From Marisa cornuarietis (taxonomy: Eukaryota > Mollusca > Gastropoda > Architaenioglossa > Ampullariidae), in the NCBI GenBank assembly GCA_004794655.1, contig SMMW01000641.1, positions 535,752 through 599,751 on the forward strand: a stretch of 64,000 nt of DNA. The letters are read 5' to 3'. This document shows positions 61,586 to 64,000 of this stretch, piece by piece (position 1 is the first letter of the stretch; each line of letters opens with the position of its first letter). Under the pieces are notes generated by a model. It was not told the origin of the DNA, did no database searches, and worked only from the letters and a program-made list of their open reading frames with translations. A program made the position numbers and the translations under genes.

Positions 61586-64000
61586 CCCTAGTGTGATGTG
61601 TGCTGTGTGTAGGATGTGTTATTAGGAACTACATTGACTAGTGAGTGTATTATGACTAGTGTGATGTGTGCTGTGTGTAGGATGTGTTATTAGGAACTAC
61701 ATTGACTAGGGAGTGTATTACGACTAGTGTGATGTGTGCTGTGTGTAGGATGTGTTATTAAGAACTACATTGACTAGGGAGTGTATTACGACTAGTGTGA
61801 TGTGTGCTGTGTGTAGGATGTGTTATTAAGAACTACATTGACTAGGGAGTGTATTACGACTAGTGTGATGTGTGCTGTGTGTAGGATGTGTTATTAGGAA
61901 CTACATTGACTAGTGAGTGTATTACGACTAGTGTGATGTGTGCTGTGTGTAGGATGTGTTATTAGGAACTACATTGACTAGGGAGTGTATTACGACTAGT
62001 GTGATGTGTGCTGTGTGTAGGATGTGTTATTAGGAACTACATTGACTAGGGAGTGTATTACGACTAGTGTGATGTGCTGTGTGTAGGATGTGTTATTAGG
62101 AACTACATTGACTAGGGAGTGTATTACGACTTGTGTGATGTGTGCTGTGTGTAGGATGTGTTATTAGGAACTACATTGACTAGGGAGTGTATTACGACTA
62201 GTGTGATGTGTGCTGTGTGTAGGATGTGTTATTAGGAACTACATTGACTAGGGAGTGTATTACGACTTGTGTGATGTGTGCTGTGTGTAGGATGTGTTAT
62301 TAGGAACTACATTGACTAGGGAGTGTATTACGACTAGTGTGATGTGTGCTGTGTGTAGGATGTGTTATTAGGAACTACATTGACTAGGGAGTGTATTACG
62401 ACTAGTGTGATGTGTGCTGTGTGTAGGTGTTATTAGGAACTACATTGACTAGGGAGTGTATTACGACTAGTGTGATGTGTGCTGTGTGTAGGATGTGTTA
62501 TTAGGAACTACATTGACTAGGGAGTGTATTACGACTAGTGTGATGTGTGCTGTGTGTAGGATGTGTTATTAGGAACTACATTGACTAGGGAGTGTATTAC
62601 GACTAGTGTGATGTGTGCTGTGTGTAGATGTGTTATTAGGAACTACATTGACTAGGGAGTGTATTACGACTAGTGTGATGTGTGCTGTGTGTAGGATGTG
62701 TTATTAGGAACTACATTGACTAGGGAGTGTATTACGACTAGTGTGATGTGTGCTGTGTGTAGGATGTGTTATTAGGAACTACATTGACTAGGAGTGTATT
62801 ACGACTAGTGTGATGTGTGCTGTGTGTAGGATGTGTTATTAGGAACTACATTGACTAGGGAGTGTATTACGACTAGTGTGATGTGTGCTGTGTGTAGGAT
62901 GTGTTATTAGGAACTACATTGACTAGGGAGTGTATTACGACTAGTGTGATGTGTGCTGTGTGTAGGATGTGTTATTAGGAACTACATTGACTAGGGAGTG
63001 TATTACGACTTGTGTGATGTGTGCTGTGTGTAGGATGTGTTATTAGGAACTACATTGACTAGGGAGTGTATTACGACTAGTGTGATGTGTGCTGTGTGTA
63101 GGATGTGTTATTAGGAACTACATTGACTAGGGAGTGTATTACGACTAGTGTGATGTGTGCTGTGTGTAGGATGTGTTATTAGGAACTACATTGACTAGGG
63201 AGTGTATTACGACTAGTGTGATGTGTGCTGTGTGTAGGATGTGTTATTAGGAACTACATTGACTAGGGAGTGTATTACGACTAGTGTGATGTGTGCTGTG
63301 TGTAGGATGTGTTATTAGGAACTACATTGACTAGGGAGGGTATTACGACTAGTGTGATGTGTGCTGTGTGTAGGATGTGTTATTAGGAACTACATTGACT
63401 AGGGAGTGTATTACGACCAGTGTGATGTGTGCTGTGTGTAGGATGTGTTATTAGGAACTACATTGACTAGGGAGTGTATTACGACTAGTGTGATGTGTGC
63501 TGTGTGGAGGATGTGTTATTAGGAACTACATTGACTAGGGAGTGTATTACGACTAGTGTGATGTGTGCTGTGTGTAGGATGTGCTATTAGGAACTACATT
63601 GACTAGGGAGTGTATTACGACTAGTGTGATGTGTGCTGTGTGTAGGATGTGCTATTAGGAACTACATTGACTAGGGAGTGTATTACGACTAGTGTGATGT
63701 GTGCTGTGTGTAGGATGTGCTATTAGGAACTACATTGACTAGGGAGTGTATTACGACTAGTGTGATGTGTGCTGTTTGTAGGATGTGCTATTAGGAACTA
63801 CATTGACTAGGAGGTATTACGACTAGTGTGATGTGTGCTGTGTGTAGGATGTGCTATTAGGAACTACATTGACTAGGGAGTGTATTACGACTAGTGTGAT
63901 GTGTGCTGTGTGTAGGATGTGTTATTAGGAACTACATTGACTAGCGAGTGTATTACGACTAGTGTGATATGTGTAGGATGTGTTATTAGGAACTACATTG
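61586..64000. repeat. 68-bp minisatellite, about 35 units, runs off the window
   Basis: Unit landmarks are CTAGTGTGATGTGTGCTGTG, GGATGTGTTATTAGGAAC and TACATTGACTAGGGAGTG, then TATTACGA. The first unit starts near 61588, the next 68 bp later, and so on to the edge. Units are nearly identical, with a few indels (near 62068, 62427, 62626, 62790 and 63812). A C variant (GTGCTATTAGG) marks successive units between about 63583 and 63855. Confidence 0.97.

Noticed and set aside
61586..64000. Regular 68-bp spacing as a CRISPR array
   Set aside because: Whole units repeat with no unique spacers, and the context is an animal genome. The 52-bp and 57-bp arrays fail for the same reason.

Overview
The window looks like animal nuclear DNA, most probably from a mollusc and probably a gastropod. 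It has spliced genes with GT-AG introns, many CA/GT and trinucleotide microsatellites, several generations of LINE and SINE copies, and rhodopsin-class chemosensory-type receptors of the kind expanded in gastropods. The species call is inference; nothing here names a species.

Layout. Positions 1-10.4 kb are mostly non-coding: a 57-bp tandem repeat at 2.9 kb, a small inverted-repeat element at 3.9 kb, two SINE copies and nested LINE remains at 8-9 kb. An archaemetzincin protease gene lies on the minus strand at 10.4-11.6 kb. Snurportin-1 occupies 14.4-22.7 kb on the minus strand in eight coding exons; all of them can be placed with consistent phases, and the first intron needs a GC donor. About 1 kb away and divergently oriented is carboxypeptidase Q (23.8-26.3 kb, plus strand), encoded mostly in one large exon.

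From 30.5 to 61.3 kb lies a cluster of one receptor family with a fixed four-exon structure. Copy A (30.6-33.7 kb, plus) is intact. Copy B (38.1-42.8 kb, plus) is broken by an 8-bp deletion. Copy C (54.8-58.7 kb, minus) is intact. Copy D (61.0-61.3 kb, minus) is a decayed last-exon fragment. There is also an orphan first exon at 36.3 kb. The middle exons of A and B have matching lengths (apart from the 8-bp loss) and those of A and C match exactly; all three share an 89-nt block that is identical down to synonymous sites, which suggests gene conversion. A second set of membrane-protein-like fragments at 35.6-37.3 kb (minus) could be a different receptor type, but this is weak.

Between the two halves of the cluster are a LINE remnant (46.9-48.1 kb), a foldback-like element (44.6-45.4 kb) and an almost complete endonuclease/reverse-transcriptase LINE (about 49.9-53.3 kb) that appears broken by one inserted base. 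A diverged 18S rRNA fragment, next to a short inverted 18S piece, sits in an intron of copy A. The window ends in a 68-bp minisatellite that starts at about 61.59 kb and runs off the edge (about 35 units seen). I saw no tRNA gene, CRISPR array, bacterial-type operon or complete virus.
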